Translations under genes and position numbers: made by a program
Shown here: one piece after another, positions 9,401 to 17,988 of the stretch
How the letters are laid out: each line of letters opens with the position of its first letter
Position numbering within the stretch: position 1 is the first letter of the stretch
Notes under the pieces: generated by a model
What the model saw: the letters and a program-made list of their open reading frames with translations, nothing else
Database searches by the model: none
What the model was told of the DNA's origin: nothing
Origin: Oceaniferula flava
GTDB taxonomy: Bacteria > Verrucomicrobiota > Verrucomicrobiia > Verrucomicrobiales > Akkermansiaceae
Reading direction: 5' to 3'
Assembly: GCF_016811075.1 (NCBI RefSeq)
Contig: NZ_JAFBGL010000003.1
Location: 310,001-374,000, forward strand
Length of the DNA: 64,000 nt

Positions 9401-9992
9401 GGCCGCCACTCCCAGCCAGCCAGTGACCAATCTTCTGGACGCCCTCATTCAGCAGCTGCCGCAGCAGGCCGAGACCCTGCGAGCCTCGGCCGCGAGCTAC
9501 GCACACTGGTGGCAGGCGGAGTTCTCCATCGAACACGATCCGTCCCAACTGCACGGTGAGAGCAATCACTTCCGCTACCGTCCGCACGAGCGGATGCTGC
9601 TGCGGGCCGATCACTTTTCCGAGCTGGCGATCGCACAAATCGTGCTCTCCGCCGCGACTTGTGGAGTGCCGGTGGATCTCAGTGTCAGTGAAACCAGCGA
9701 CTTCATCGCATCGCTGCCCTGTGCCGTGGTGGTGGAATCGGAGGCGACATTGGCCAAGCGACTGCCTGACAGCGAGGTGCATTACGGCGTGCTGCGCATG
9801 ATTGGCGCGGGACGGAGCCTGCTGGCGGCGGCCAAGGAAGCGGCATTCCGCGTGATCAGCACGGAGCCACTGGCCAATGGTCGACTCGAATTGCTGGCAT
9901 GCCTCAAGGAGCAATCGATCAGTGAAACCACCCACCGCTACGGCAATATCATCCCCAAAGCGTCCGAATTATTAAGCGCTGAGGAAGCGTAA
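6420..9992 (+). CDS. putA: Bifunctional proline dehydrogenase / L-glutamate-gamma-semialdehyde dehydrogenase (PutA)
   Basis: 1,190 residues from the ATG at 6420. The frame extends upstream to 6147 but that part overlaps the divergent regulator and is not PutA-like. Residues ~90-490 are the FAD proline dehydrogenase barrel, with VKISAIFSQINL and KIRIVKGANLAMEQVEA near 310. Residues ~600-1050 are an aldehyde dehydrogenase: VTPPWNFPFAIPCGG, catalytic Cys795 in GQKCSA and general base Glu761 in LLAETSGKN. A further ~140 C-terminal residues correspond to the extra domain of long PutAs. There is no N-terminal ribbon-helix-helix, so it is not a self-repressor like E. coli PutA; regulation is more likely by the divergent PAS-AraC protein. 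It converts proline to glutamate, feeding electrons to quinone and NAD. Confidence 0.95.
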   Translation: MKSTKIQSQLANIKTQPLSGDSLAESAVELAAEILAVANRKQKLSERYQGWKMARMMKDPLGKTLTLALADQVFRPNTDARSASQFRYLIDDYGIPTYLPLHEQIAMRVGSMVSAVAPEIVMPAVTAKMRAESSEVILPSEDAYLKPHLHKRRQQKTRMNINQLGEAILGEEEAQHRMDQVLGRLESPDCEYISVKISAIFSQINLVAYEDTLDKIKERLRVLYRTAQQHTFTREDGSKAAKFVNLDMEEYRDLHLTCDAFREVLMEPEFLKMKAGIVLQAYLPDSFEVQKCLTEWARERVSQGGAAIKIRIVKGANLAMEQVEASVHDWEQAPYYTKADVDANYKRMVHYGCLPEHAEVVNLGIASHNLFEIAYAMLLRASHGVEQDVEFEMLEGMANHQARAVRDAVNGLLLYAPVVRKEDFHSAIAYLVRRLDENTSEENFLHDLFGMKVGSASWQKQKQMFLTACRRRDEVSTVPNRTQDRNQENPQLDLERGFENEPDTDWSLRHNVRWILQEIEGMKSRSIATVPVQIAGDTELTEQVQIGRDPSRPGVEAYQYSLTDAAGVDRALTCAVDAQPDWEARGVEARRVICKQVAVELAKARGRCIATMVMDGGKTAAEADAEFSEAIDFANYYADGLNKPGFFDGTKMESLGTIVVTPPWNFPFAIPCGGILAGLMAGNTVIIKPAPETVLTAWEMVQILWSAGIPKEVLQFVPCPDNEIGRALVTDDRTSCVILTGAFETARMFESWKPEIRLLAETSGKNSLIITAAADPDQAVKDLVKSAFGHAGQKCSAASLAIIEAELYDSPLFMRQLRDAAASLQVGSAWDPASVVTPVIREPDASLHRAQSQCDDNESWLLEPQMVDGNPCLWSPGIKRDVQPDSWYHRTECFGPVLGLIRATDLDDAIRIQNDSQFGLTGGIHSLDAREIAIWRDEVEVGNAYINRSITGAIVQRQPFGGWKKSCFGPGAKAGGPNYVPLMAKWSQESLPSMAATPSQPVTNLLDALIQQLPQQAETLRASAASYAHWWQAEFSIEHDPSQLHGESNHFRYRPHERMLLRADHFSELAIAQIVLSAATCGVPVDLSVSETSDFIASLPCAVVVESEATLAKRLPDSEVHYGVLRMIGAGRSLLAAAKEAAFRVISTEPLANGRLELLACLKEQSISETTHRYGNIIPKASELLSAEEA

Positions 9993-10033
9993 ATCATGGT
10001 GATTCAATTACTTAAGACAAGTTAAGTTTTCTC

Positions 10034-10062
10034 TTGAGCTGCAGAGGGTTGGTATCTATAAC
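10034..10062 (+). promoter_or_regulatory. Putative sigma-70-type promoter for the TorF-like porin gene
   Basis: TTGAGC at 10034-10039 and TATAAC at 10057-10062 are separated by exactly 17 bases, a good match to -35 and -10 boxes. They lie about 124 bases upstream of the porin start codon and directly before a 12-base inverted repeat. Transcription start not demonstrated. Confidence 0.5.
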
Positions 10063-10065
10063 ATT

Positions 10066-10091
10066 CATTGTTGTCATGAATGACATCAATG
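10066..10091 (+). promoter_or_regulatory. 12-base inverted repeat, candidate operator or 5'-leader hairpin
   Basis: CATTGTTGTCAT (10066-10077) and ATGACATCAATG (10080-10091) are inverted copies with one mismatch, separated by only GA. The site begins three bases after the proposed -10 box, so it would cover the transcription start. Such position and symmetry fit a dimeric repressor site; a two-base spacer makes an RNA hairpin less favourable. Confidence 0.5.
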
Positions 10092-10185
10092 TGATGATTG
10101 TTGATTCTGATAAGGATCTGCCGATGGCAGGTGCGAGATCATGAATTTTCAGTCACTCCCAACAACCCAAAAACCAGACAAAACC

Positions 10186-10947
10186 ATGAAAAGAACAATG
10201 ATTGCTGCAGCCACCGTCGCTGCACTTGCCGCCCCAGCGTATGCCGAACTTGAGGGTGACCTCAGCCTTACTTACCACAGCCAGTATAACTATCGTGGTG
10301 TGAACGGTATTCTCGAGAACGCCCTCGGCACGGACCTGACCGAAGACACCTTCGAAACTGAAATCAATGCCGCCTACAAGCTCAACGATCAATGGAGCCT
10401 TGTGGCCGGTGGCACCATTCATTCACTGACTGATACAAGCGTAGATCACGATCGCATCCGTGGAGGTGTGCGTTACACCACCGATTGCTACACGGTTGAA
10501 CTTGGATATCAGAGCCAAGATTTCCGCACTGTCCTGGGGAACCTGGACACCAGCGAAATCTACCTGAACGTGGGAACTCAGTGCCCACTCACGGGTGCTG
10601 ATGTGAACCTCTTCGTCGCACATGATACCGACATGCTCGAAGGCACCTACGCTGAGCTGAGCTTCCACAAAGGATGGGAAGTCGCTGAGAACGCTACCTT
10701 TGGTGTGACAGCTGGCGTTTCCTACTCCTTCGATTACTGGGAAAACCTGATCGGCACTGGCAGCGATTGGAACCACGGTTACATCACGCTTTCTCTGGCA
10801 TACCAAGCCACTGAAAACCTGACCCTGACTCCATACGTCACCTTCAGCCAAGGCTTCGATGCTCTGGATGCCACATCCACCGTTGGACCAGGCGTTGAGG
10901 AAGAAGACGAGATCACATACGGTCTCAAGGCTTCGGTGCAATTCTAA
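10186..10947 (+). CDS. Outer-membrane beta-barrel protein, TorF-like putative porin
   Basis: 253 residues starting at the ATG at 10186. An in-frame ATG at 10141 would place 15 unlikely residues before a clear signal peptide (MKRTMIAAA... cleaved after AYA). The mature protein is rich in alternating aromatic and polar residues, begins LEGDLSLTYHSQYNYRGV and ends in Phe after GLKASVQF, as expected of an outer-membrane barrel recognised by the Bam complex. The YRG opening and the strand pattern resemble the Gcw_chp/TorF family of putative porins. A promoter and palindrome upstream and a strong terminator downstream make it a single-gene unit. The solute it passes is unknown. Confidence 0.8.
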   Translation: MKRTMIAAATVAALAAPAYAELEGDLSLTYHSQYNYRGVNGILENALGTDLTEDTFETEINAAYKLNDQWSLVAGGTIHSLTDTSVDHDRIRGGVRYTTDCYTVELGYQSQDFRTVLGNLDTSEIYLNVGTQCPLTGADVNLFVAHDTDMLEGTYAELSFHKGWEVAENATFGVTAGVSYSFDYWENLIGTGSDWNHGYITLSLAYQATENLTLTPYVTFSQGFDALDATSTVGPGVEEEDEITYGLKASVQF

Positions 10948-10981
10948 GCTTAGGGTAGAACTTGAAGTCACCCATTGTTAG

Positions 10982-11014
10982 CCTGGCATGCTGTTTCAGC
11001 GTGCCGGGTTTTTT
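10982..11014 (+). terminator. Rho-independent terminator after the porin gene
   Basis: A 12-pair stem with two G-T wobbles (CCTGGCATGCTG at 10982-10993 with CAGCGTGCCGGG at 10997-11008), a three-base loop and six T. It lies between the porin gene and the convergent tamA gene. Confidence 0.92.
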
Positions 11015-11041
11015 GCTGGGTTGAGGATTGTTTTTCTGAGC

Positions 11042-13054
11042 TTAGAAGCTGGTGCCGATGGTAAAGTGGAAGGTTCCACTGGGCTCACCCTCTCGGCGGT
11101 TCAGGTTATGACCGTATTCCAAACGAACGGATCCGATGGGAAGGTCCACGCGGACGCCGGCGCCAATGGCATAGCTTGGGTTGCTGAAGCTCATCCAATC
11201 GCTCACATCACTGTAAACTTGGCCCATATCAAAGAACAGCACACCCTTGATCGGATCTTTGATCGAGTGAATGTATTCGGCACTGGCGTTCCAGTAGGCC
11301 TGCCCACCCAAGGCGTCGTCCGAGAGCGATCGCGGACCGAGTTGTCGCTGTTCGAAGCTGCGCACGGAGTCAGGACCACCACTGAACAGGCGGAGATCGA
11401 TGGGTAAATTCTCACTGCTGGCAGGCTGGATTGCTCCGGTGCTGATGCGGGTGACGAAGAAATGCTCCTCGCCGAGGACAAATCGATACGAACCGTCGAG
11501 GACACTTTTCACATAGGTGGTGGAGGCATCACCATTAATGCTGCCAAATTCCAAAATCCCACGTGCATAGAGCCCCTTGCTGGGTAGCAGGGGATCGTCT
11601 CTGAAATCGACGGTTTGTTCGAAGCCTATCCGCGAGTTGAGGTAGCTGTCCGGTCCGAGTTCCAAGTCCGTGAGCGAGCTGGTGCTGGTGCTGACGCTGG
11701 AGACACCCATGTATAACCGGCTGCTGTAGTGATCGTAATATTTTGCCAGTAAACTGAGCTCCAGACCGGCTTCGGTTTTGTCGTAGCCCTCATAAAGCCG
11801 CTGCAAGATGAAGCTGCGCAGAGTTAGCTGGATGGCTTCACCGGCGAAGTGAGGCTCGGTGACACTTAGTTCGCCGAGAAATCCTCGACCGCTATATTCG
11901 CCACGGGCGTTGAGTTTCAGGAGGTTGCCCTTGAGGTTTAAATCGGTGTAGGACATGCCGATGATGCCGCCTTCAAAAGATCCCAAGCCCAGATAGCTTT
12001 TCAGCGATTTGGCCTTGGTTTCCGTGACTTCGATCTGCAAGTCCAGCATGCCTCCGGGCACAGGCACCGGGTTGAGTGTGGCGCTTTGGAAGGCCCCGGA
12101 GGACAACAGGTTGTTGAGGGCCTTGTCCGCAGCATTGCTATCGTAGTGGATGTCTTTCAGCCCGTCAAAATAGCGGCGGATGCGCTTGGTCTTGGTCTTT
12201 TCATTGCCGCTGATCTTGAGGTCGTTGACCATGTATTGAATGCCTCGAGCGATCTCAAAAACCAGAGTGGTCACACCGCCACGGTGGTGAGCATCCACAA
12301 AGACTTTAGCAAACTGAAAGCCTTGTTCGCGGTAGTAATTTTCCACGATGCCATTGATCTTGGTCATGTTGCCACTCTCCGCAGTGAGACCGATGTAAGA
12401 TTGCAGTAAGGGGAGGATAGCCTGTTGGTCTTCGGCCGGGATGCCATTGAGAACCGGGCGTGCGAGGGTATGGAGTGGGCCTTCGTTCAGCTGAAGCTGA
12501 ATACTGACCTGCTTGTTAACTCGGTCGAATGTTTCATCGCCGATGGCGGCGTTCGCCTGCCAGTATCCTTGGGATTTCAGGTAGTTTTCTACGTTGGCGG
12601 CTCCCTTGAGACTGTATTCCTCAATGTAGGGGGCTTCATCCGCTGCTACCGCTTCGGTTTCAATCAACGGTTGTAGGAAATACTGCCTGAGGTCCTCCTC
12701 GGTCAGAGGTCCGAGACGATTAGCCTGAATGTTGCCGTAGGTGTAGCGCGGACCAGGGCGGGCGTTGACTTCGATCACATTGCCACCGGGCAGTTTCCAG
12801 TCGACCTCCGCATCGGCGTGGCCGGCGCGGATCAGCAGGCGTTTGAAGAAGAACGCAGCGTCGTCGGCACGCCAGCTTGAAGCTTCCCGGGTCTTGATGA
12901 AGTCGAGACGCGGTTTTACCTTCGCCACGAGCTCTTCGCGTTTATCGATGGGAATGCCATTGATTCGCACCTCGGCAGCTCTGCCGTTCATGACCGATAG
13001 GCCGGTGAACGTGAGTGACAGAGCAAAGAGCAGGGATGGGTGACGAGTAGGCAT
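11042..13054 (-). CDS. tamA: TamA-like outer-membrane assembly factor (Omp85/BamA superfamily)
   Basis: 670 residues with a signal peptide (about 1-27, ending GRA). The N-terminal ~300 residues are POTRA-type repeats, for example NVENYLKSQGYWQA and INGIVENYYREQGFQFAKVFV. The C-terminal ~350 residues form the Omp85 barrel, with the lid-loop-type region RLFSGGPDSVRSFEQRQLGPRS and a terminal strand FHFTIGTSF ending in Phe. TamA works with TamB in inserting outer-membrane proteins such as autotransporters and in envelope lipid transport. The start codon follows the tamB stop codon without any gap, so the two are translationally linked. A 2,595-residue autotransporter elsewhere in the window is a plausible client, by inference. 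Confidence 0.88.
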   Translation of the reverse strand: MPTRHPSLLFALSLTFTGLSVMNGRAAEVRINGIPIDKREELVAKVKPRLDFIKTREASSWRADDAAFFFKRLLIRAGHADAEVDWKLPGGNVIEVNARPGPRYTYGNIQANRLGPLTEEDLRQYFLQPLIETEAVAADEAPYIEEYSLKGAANVENYLKSQGYWQANAAIGDETFDRVNKQVSIQLQLNEGPLHTLARPVLNGIPAEDQQAILPLLQSYIGLTAESGNMTKINGIVENYYREQGFQFAKVFVDAHHRGGVTTLVFEIARGIQYMVNDLKISGNEKTKTKRIRRYFDGLKDIHYDSNAADKALNNLLSSGAFQSATLNPVPVPGGMLDLQIEVTETKAKSLKSYLGLGSFEGGIIGMSYTDLNLKGNLLKLNARGEYSGRGFLGELSVTEPHFAGEAIQLTLRSFILQRLYEGYDKTEAGLELSLLAKYYDHYSSRLYMGVSSVSTSTSSLTDLELGPDSYLNSRIGFEQTVDFRDDPLLPSKGLYARGILEFGSINGDASTTYVKSVLDGSYRFVLGEEHFFVTRISTGAIQPASSENLPIDLRLFSGGPDSVRSFEQRQLGPRSLSDDALGGQAYWNASAEYIHSIKDPIKGVLFFDMGQVYSDVSDWMSFSNPSYAIGAGVRVDLPIGSVRLEYGHNLNRREGEPSGTFHFTIGTSF

Positions 13055-16000
13055 CTAACGAAAACGGATCACGTAAACAATCAAACCGCGCGTCTGTTGG
13101 GTATCGTCCACCTGTGCGGTGAAGTTCCAGTGGCGATTCATTTCAATGGTGGCGGAGGAGAATTTACGACCGGTAAAAGGGTCGGTTTCCCCGACGTTGA
13201 GGTTAAGGTCTTCGATGCCGGAGAGTAAGGTTTTGAAGAGCTTGTTACCTCCAGGCTTTTCATTGCGCTGCTGCAATTTCATCAGGAAAACCTGAAAGGC
13301 CTTGAAGGTGGCGACACTTTGGTTCTCCAGTCCACTGGTGGTGGTTCCGGTGGCTAACAGAGTCATAACTTCATTCTCAGGAAGCGGTGGGTAGGAGGTG
13401 AAGGCGGTCTTGGGCGCGTTGGCTGAGCCGTAGACAAATACACTAACATCGTAGGAGCCGACGGTCGATTTCCCTCGGATATTTAGAGTCGGGTTGAGGC
13501 CGTTTTTAGGATCAAAGTTCACTTCGCCCCGGCGGATTTCTAGGATGCTGAAGGGGAGCTTGGCCCGGACGCGGTTGATTAGAATGGTGCCCTGAGGGGC
13601 GGGTTTTTCCAGTGTTCCACCTACCTTGATCGATCCGCTGAGGTTGCCGGATGCTACATTACCCCGAATCAGCACCGGGTCGTCCGTGCGCACGGTGAGA
13701 TCTAACTTCCAGCGATTGAAAGGCTCGGGGATAGGTAGTCGATCATCGGCTTTTTTCTTAGAGAGCGCCGGCATCTGCACCTTGGCCACCTCGGATGAGG
13801 GAACGCCAATGGGGATCAGCTCGATGTCTTTGTAAAACAAGGATTCTGCTATACCGATGCTGCCACTGAGCGTGGCGTCTTCCAGGTTGCCGGTGAGCTT
13901 TAGGTCTGAGTTCGCTCGCACCGAGACCATATCATCGCGGTGAATTAGCGCGTATTGCGTCCGCAGAAAGAGGTCGAAGCCCGGCTTTTGGTAATCGCTT
14001 AAATCGACGCTGCCGCCGGCTTCGAATTTCCCACCATTGACTTGTGCGGTGAGCTTCAGTGTCGCTTTTTGCTGCTGGTCAAATTGGGTATTGAGCTGAA
14101 TGTCTTTGATGTCGCCAATGCCCTTTTCCTTGAGTTGGATCAGGGGCACGTTGGCATCGAGGTTCACTACGTAAACAGGGTCTTCGATGGTTCCTTTGAA
14201 CGATGCCTTGCCGCTTACTGTGCCGGTGAGTTTTTCCAACTGGGGGACGAAGCTTTTGAATCGGCTGAGGTCTAGCGTGTTGATTTGCAGCTCGGCACTG
14301 AGTGCGGCGTCCTTGGCGAATTGATCGATGAAATCTGGGTCGTTGAGCCAATCGGATGGCTGGAATGGCGCTGAACCTTCGAGGGCAAATCGTTCGGTTG
14401 TCCCTTCTAACAATTTACCGTTGATCTTCAGGAGTCGCTCGTCCGAGGCAAGGCTCAGTGACACATTCAGAGGCTGTAGACTGCCATCGTCGACGCCCTT
14501 CACATCGTTCACTCCCACGCTGCCGTTGATGCTCGGTTGGGAAGGGGATCCGGCGATTTGCAGATCGAAATGGCTGCTGCCGTTGATGTCTTTTAATGCC
14601 TCGATATCGAGCCATTGCTGCCATTTTTTCAGCGCCAGAGGTTTGGATGCGATCGTAAGCTTCCACGGGGTTTTCTGGGCAAAAAATTGCTGGGCATCGC
14701 GGATATCTGCACGGTAGGGGGTGGTTCCGGACACCTCTGCCACCAGTTCCTCGCCATGCCAGAGCTTGACCTGTGAGATGTCCACCTCCTTACCGTTCCA
14801 TTTCAGTGCAGCCTGACCTTTCCATTCACTCTCAAGCACGGTGAGTGATTCCAAGTGAATGGCGTCCGGCCACTGGTAGTTCGCCTCGGTGGTCACCGCG
14901 ATGGCGGGGGCATCAGCGACCTGAAGGTGTAGTTTTTCAATCTTAAGCGATCCCTGATGCTCCGTTTTCGGATTGGACAAATCTGCAGCATTGCCACGGC
15001 CGGACCAGCTGAGATTGATGCTTTCTTGCAGGCGGATTTGGGCATCGAAGACCTCCGCCAAGGCGTTCATCCAGGCGGTGTTCGCGGTGTTGATCTCGAA
15101 GTCAGCCTGGTAATCCTGACTCTTGAGGTCGTAGGAAGCGTTGAGCGCCATGACGGTTTCGTCTTGCTGGCTGCCGGTGAGTTTCACCGTGCTGGGCCCT
15201 TCGCTTTTGTAGTTTGCTGTTAGGTTGAGTTGGGGGAGTGTGGTTTGTTGCGCCTGAACTCCGGAAATTGTGCCTGTAAGCTTGCCTTGAGACAGCGTGT
15301 TTTGATCGAGGCTGAGGCTGCCGCTGGCATCGATGCCAGTCGTTTCCAGGTCCAGTCCGGAGGGGAGACCGTCGATGAGTTGAGTGAGGCTGCCAAGTTC
15401 CGGGACGCTGACATGGTAATCTGCTTTGGTATGACTCCACCAAGTTTCCGATTCAGGGGATAGCCACGTGCCTTTGAGATCGATCACAGAAGCCGTGTTA
15501 TTGAGCCGACCCTTCACCGTGACCTCGTAGTCCAGGCTTTGCTGACGCAGGCTGAGAGTGGTGTTTTTCAAATGATAGTCTTCGTAATCCGCTGATGCGA
15601 TTTCAGCGTCGCCGCGGATGTCCCACTCGGGGATCGGCTGCTGCCAGTCCTTGATAGTAAGTTCCAGCCCAGCGAGCGAAAACTCGGCAGGTAGCTCCAG
15701 ATCGAAGCGCTTGCTGATGGATTTTGAATCGATGTTCCCTTCGGAAAGGCGTGCCGTGATGGTCTCGGCGACCTTGACGTTGAGCTGCGACTGAAGAAAT
15801 TCCAGTTTACCCTCACCTTGAAAATCGCCCGTCCAGTCGATGCTGACATTTTCTACAGCCACCTCCGGGAGGATTTCCAAGCGGTCGATGCTCGCTGCTT
15901 CGGGGCGCCAGACGATGTGGATGTCTTGCTCGGGAGTCGTCCGACCCGCCTGATCGGTGGCAACGAATCCCCGCAGATCGAACTCCTGGGAATCCGCCTG

Positions 16001-16573
16001 ATGGGAAAATTCATCGAGCGTGAACTGCGCTTGCAGCTTGGATGACTTGAGGATGGTGACGTCTAACTGGTCGATTTGGATCGTCGATTGATCAATCCAT
16101 GGATGAATCGTCTTCAGCGTGTCCTGCAGGGAGCTGGGCTCTTTTTCCTCCTCGTCGGCGGAGGGTTGAAAGCGATCGATATCGATCACCACCTCACCCT
16201 GGCGGAGGCCAATGTCTCTGACCTTGCCGCTGAAAAGTTCAGAGAATTGATAGCGCGCTGAGACCTCGGAGATGTTTAAGGTCTGGATACCACGCTCGCC
16301 TGCGTAGGAGAGGTCGTGGATAACAAAGCCTGACGACAAGGTGCCGCTGACTTCGGCACGGCCGCTCATTCCTTGGGCCGCGAGTCCCTTGTCGAGACCG
16401 TAGAGCACCAACCATCGAGCGAGAGGGCCGTTGACCACGAAGCAGATCGCCAGCAGAACCACCAGCACCCAGATTTTTTTGCGCGTCGATTTGCGCCGAC
16501 GCGAAGAGCTTTCCTCGCTTTCGTTTTCAGGAGGAGGCTCCACTTCGGAGTCGATGATGGTGGTGTCGGTCAT
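13055..16573 (-). CDS. tamB: TamB-like translocation and assembly module protein
   Basis: 1,172 residues. After a ~30-residue Arg/Lys-rich cytoplasmic tail a single membrane helix (KIWVLVVLLAICFVVNGPLA) anchors it in the inner membrane. The rest is a long, beta-rich, AsmA-like periplasmic region of repetitive amphipathic strands, the hydrophobic groove known in this family. The C-terminal DUF490 domain is recognisable from LDLTVRTDDPVLIRGNVASG, GTILINRVRAKLPFSILEI and the late EVMTLLATG. It bridges inner and outer membranes with TamA, encoded immediately downstream. Length is within the family range (E. coli TamB 1,259). Identity is by architecture and partner gene rather than strong local similarity. 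Confidence 0.88.
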   Translation of the reverse strand: MTDTTIIDSEVEPPPENESEESSSRRRKSTRKKIWVLVVLLAICFVVNGPLARWLVLYGLDKGLAAQGMSGRAEVSGTLSSGFVIHDLSYAGERGIQTLNISEVSARYQFSELFSGKVRDIGLRQGEVVIDIDRFQPSADEEEKEPSSLQDTLKTIHPWIDQSTIQIDQLDVTILKSSKLQAQFTLDEFSHQADSQEFDLRGFVATDQAGRTTPEQDIHIVWRPEAASIDRLEILPEVAVENVSIDWTGDFQGEGKLEFLQSQLNVKVAETITARLSEGNIDSKSISKRFDLELPAEFSLAGLELTIKDWQQPIPEWDIRGDAEIASADYEDYHLKNTTLSLRQQSLDYEVTVKGRLNNTASVIDLKGTWLSPESETWWSHTKADYHVSVPELGSLTQLIDGLPSGLDLETTGIDASGSLSLDQNTLSQGKLTGTISGVQAQQTTLPQLNLTANYKSEGPSTVKLTGSQQDETVMALNASYDLKSQDYQADFEINTANTAWMNALAEVFDAQIRLQESINLSWSGRGNAADLSNPKTEHQGSLKIEKLHLQVADAPAIAVTTEANYQWPDAIHLESLTVLESEWKGQAALKWNGKEVDISQVKLWHGEELVAEVSGTTPYRADIRDAQQFFAQKTPWKLTIASKPLALKKWQQWLDIEALKDINGSSHFDLQIAGSPSQPSINGSVGVNDVKGVDDGSLQPLNVSLSLASDERLLKINGKLLEGTTERFALEGSAPFQPSDWLNDPDFIDQFAKDAALSAELQINTLDLSRFKSFVPQLEKLTGTVSGKASFKGTIEDPVYVVNLDANVPLIQLKEKGIGDIKDIQLNTQFDQQQKATLKLTAQVNGGKFEAGGSVDLSDYQKPGFDLFLRTQYALIHRDDMVSVRANSDLKLTGNLEDATLSGSIGIAESLFYKDIELIPIGVPSSEVAKVQMPALSKKKADDRLPIPEPFNRWKLDLTVRTDDPVLIRGNVASGNLSGSIKVGGTLEKPAPQGTILINRVRAKLPFSILEIRRGEVNFDPKNGLNPTLNIRGKSTVGSYDVSVFVYGSANAPKTAFTSYPPLPENEVMTLLATGTTTSGLENQSVATFKAFQVFLMKLQQRNEKPGGNKLFKTLLSGIEDLNLNVGETDPFTGRKFSSATIEMNRHWNFTAQVDDTQQTRGLIVYVIRFR

Positions 16574-16655
16574 TCGGCGTGCAGGACTATGATGCAGGTA
16601 GGGTGGAGATGCAAATAGCGATTGCTCTGCAAAGTGCGAAGTGCTCCCTTTTCAG

Positions 16656-17777
16656 CTAGAGATAGACCCGAGTGACCCTCGGGGTGATGCCTGTTAGGAT
16701 CGACCAGGGAATGCCTCCAGCCAGCTGGGCAATCTCGCTGACGAGAATGTTTTCCCCAAAGAGCTCCACCTCATCGCCGCTGGTGCAATCGGGGATTTGG
16801 GAAACGTCCACCATGATCTGATCCATGGTCACTCGGCCTAACAAAGGGCAGCGTTTGCCTCGGATCAACACGCTGGCACCAGTCATCGATAGCTCGCGCG
16901 GGTAGCCATCGCCATAGCCAATGCCCACCGTCGCCACCAGGGTGTCTTTTTGCAAAACCGTCTGTCTGCCATAGGAGATGCCATGTCCGGCTGGCAAGCT
17001 GCGCACCAGGGAAACTCGGGACTTTAATGTGAGTGCCGGGCGTAGACTGCTTTGATGGGCGGGCAGGGGAGAGATGCCGTAGCACATCAGCCCGGGGCGA
17101 TAGAGATTGGTGTAGCGGCTGTGGTAGCCTAAGAGTCCCGCGCTGTTGGAGAGATGCAGATAGCGGAATCGGTCAGGCCCCAAGGCCTCGATCAGGGCAT
17201 CATAGCGTGCAAACTGAGCCTTGGTGAAGTCCTCGTCTTCGTCGGCCGATGGTAGGTGTGAGCCGAGACCCTCGATGCTGAGATGGGGAAGTTCATCGAG
17301 CTCGCTGATTTGCTCGATGAGCTGCTCCGGCAAAAAGCCGCCGCGGCCCATGCCGGTATCCACGGTGATGTGCACTGGTAGAGGATCGCCGCCGTGGCTT
17401 TGGACGAGTCGGTCAAAATCGCGCGCTTCTTCCAGGTTGGACACCGATGGCGTCCAGCGGTGGTAGACTATTTCCTCTCGCTCGAAGGGGCAGGTGGGGC
17501 CTAACAGGTAAATTCTGGTGCTGACTCCCGCCTTGGCCAGTCGTCTCGCCTCAATGACGCTGGCGACCCCCAGAAATGTGGGCGCTTGGTCCGCGGGGAG
17601 TTGCTCTAAAAAGCAAGCAATGGCCTCCAGTCCATGCCCGTAGGCTCCGGCCTTGAGCACCGCCATGAGTTCCCCATGCGCACGAGCCACGGAGTAATTG
17701 TGGCGTAAATTCTCGTAGCTAACTTCGGCAGATGCACGAGGTGGGGATACGGGAGCGGCGTGGGTGGAACCAGTCAT
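16656..17777 (-). CDS. alr: Alanine racemase
   Basis: A PLP enzyme interconverting L- and D-alanine for peptidoglycan. About 373 residues from the ATG at 17777. The frame is open to a TTG at 17813 and there is another ATG at 17786, but family members usually begin shortly before the ASAEVSYENLRHNY block. The PLP lysine sits in AVLKAGAYGHG; HITVDTGMGRGGF, RPGLMCYGISP and GIGYGDGYPR (containing the catalytic tyrosine) follow in normal order, and the C-terminal TMDQIMVDVSQIP and DEVELFG blocks are present. It lies downstream of no obvious partner; the convergent or adjacent tamB gene ends the minus-strand cluster. The fold-type III barrel and C-terminal beta domain both appear complete. Confidence 0.95.
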   Translation of the reverse strand: MTGSTHAAPVSPPRASAEVSYENLRHNYSVARAHGELMAVLKAGAYGHGLEAIACFLEQLPADQAPTFLGVASVIEARRLAKAGVSTRIYLLGPTCPFEREEIVYHRWTPSVSNLEEARDFDRLVQSHGGDPLPVHITVDTGMGRGGFLPEQLIEQISELDELPHLSIEGLGSHLPSADEDEDFTKAQFARYDALIEALGPDRFRYLHLSNSAGLLGYHSRYTNLYRPGLMCYGISPLPAHQSSLRPALTLKSRVSLVRSLPAGHGISYGRQTVLQKDTLVATVGIGYGDGYPRELSMTGASVLIRGKRCPLLGRVTMDQIMVDVSQIPDCTSGDEVELFGENILVSEIAQLAGGIPWSILTGITPRVTRVYL

Positions 17778-17988
17778 GCCCTGCATATAGGCAACTATGC
17801 CTCGGATGCCCAACCGGAAAATCAGTTGGGCGCTAAGTTATGCGCTAGTAGGGGCGAGAAGATGCTATGGGTGGCCTCAACTTAAATAATATTTGACATT
17901 TTAGGATCGTTAGCTAGTTTCTTAGTTGTTCATTAAGTCAATGTTCTATTCTCCCCCAGAGATTAACTGACACACTAAAAAATACATA

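Noticed and set aside
17777-17813. A longer alanine racemase start at the TTG at 17813
   Set aside because: TTG is rare and adds a leader unlike the family; the ATG at 17777 or 17786 gives the usual length. The choice between these two ATGs is open.
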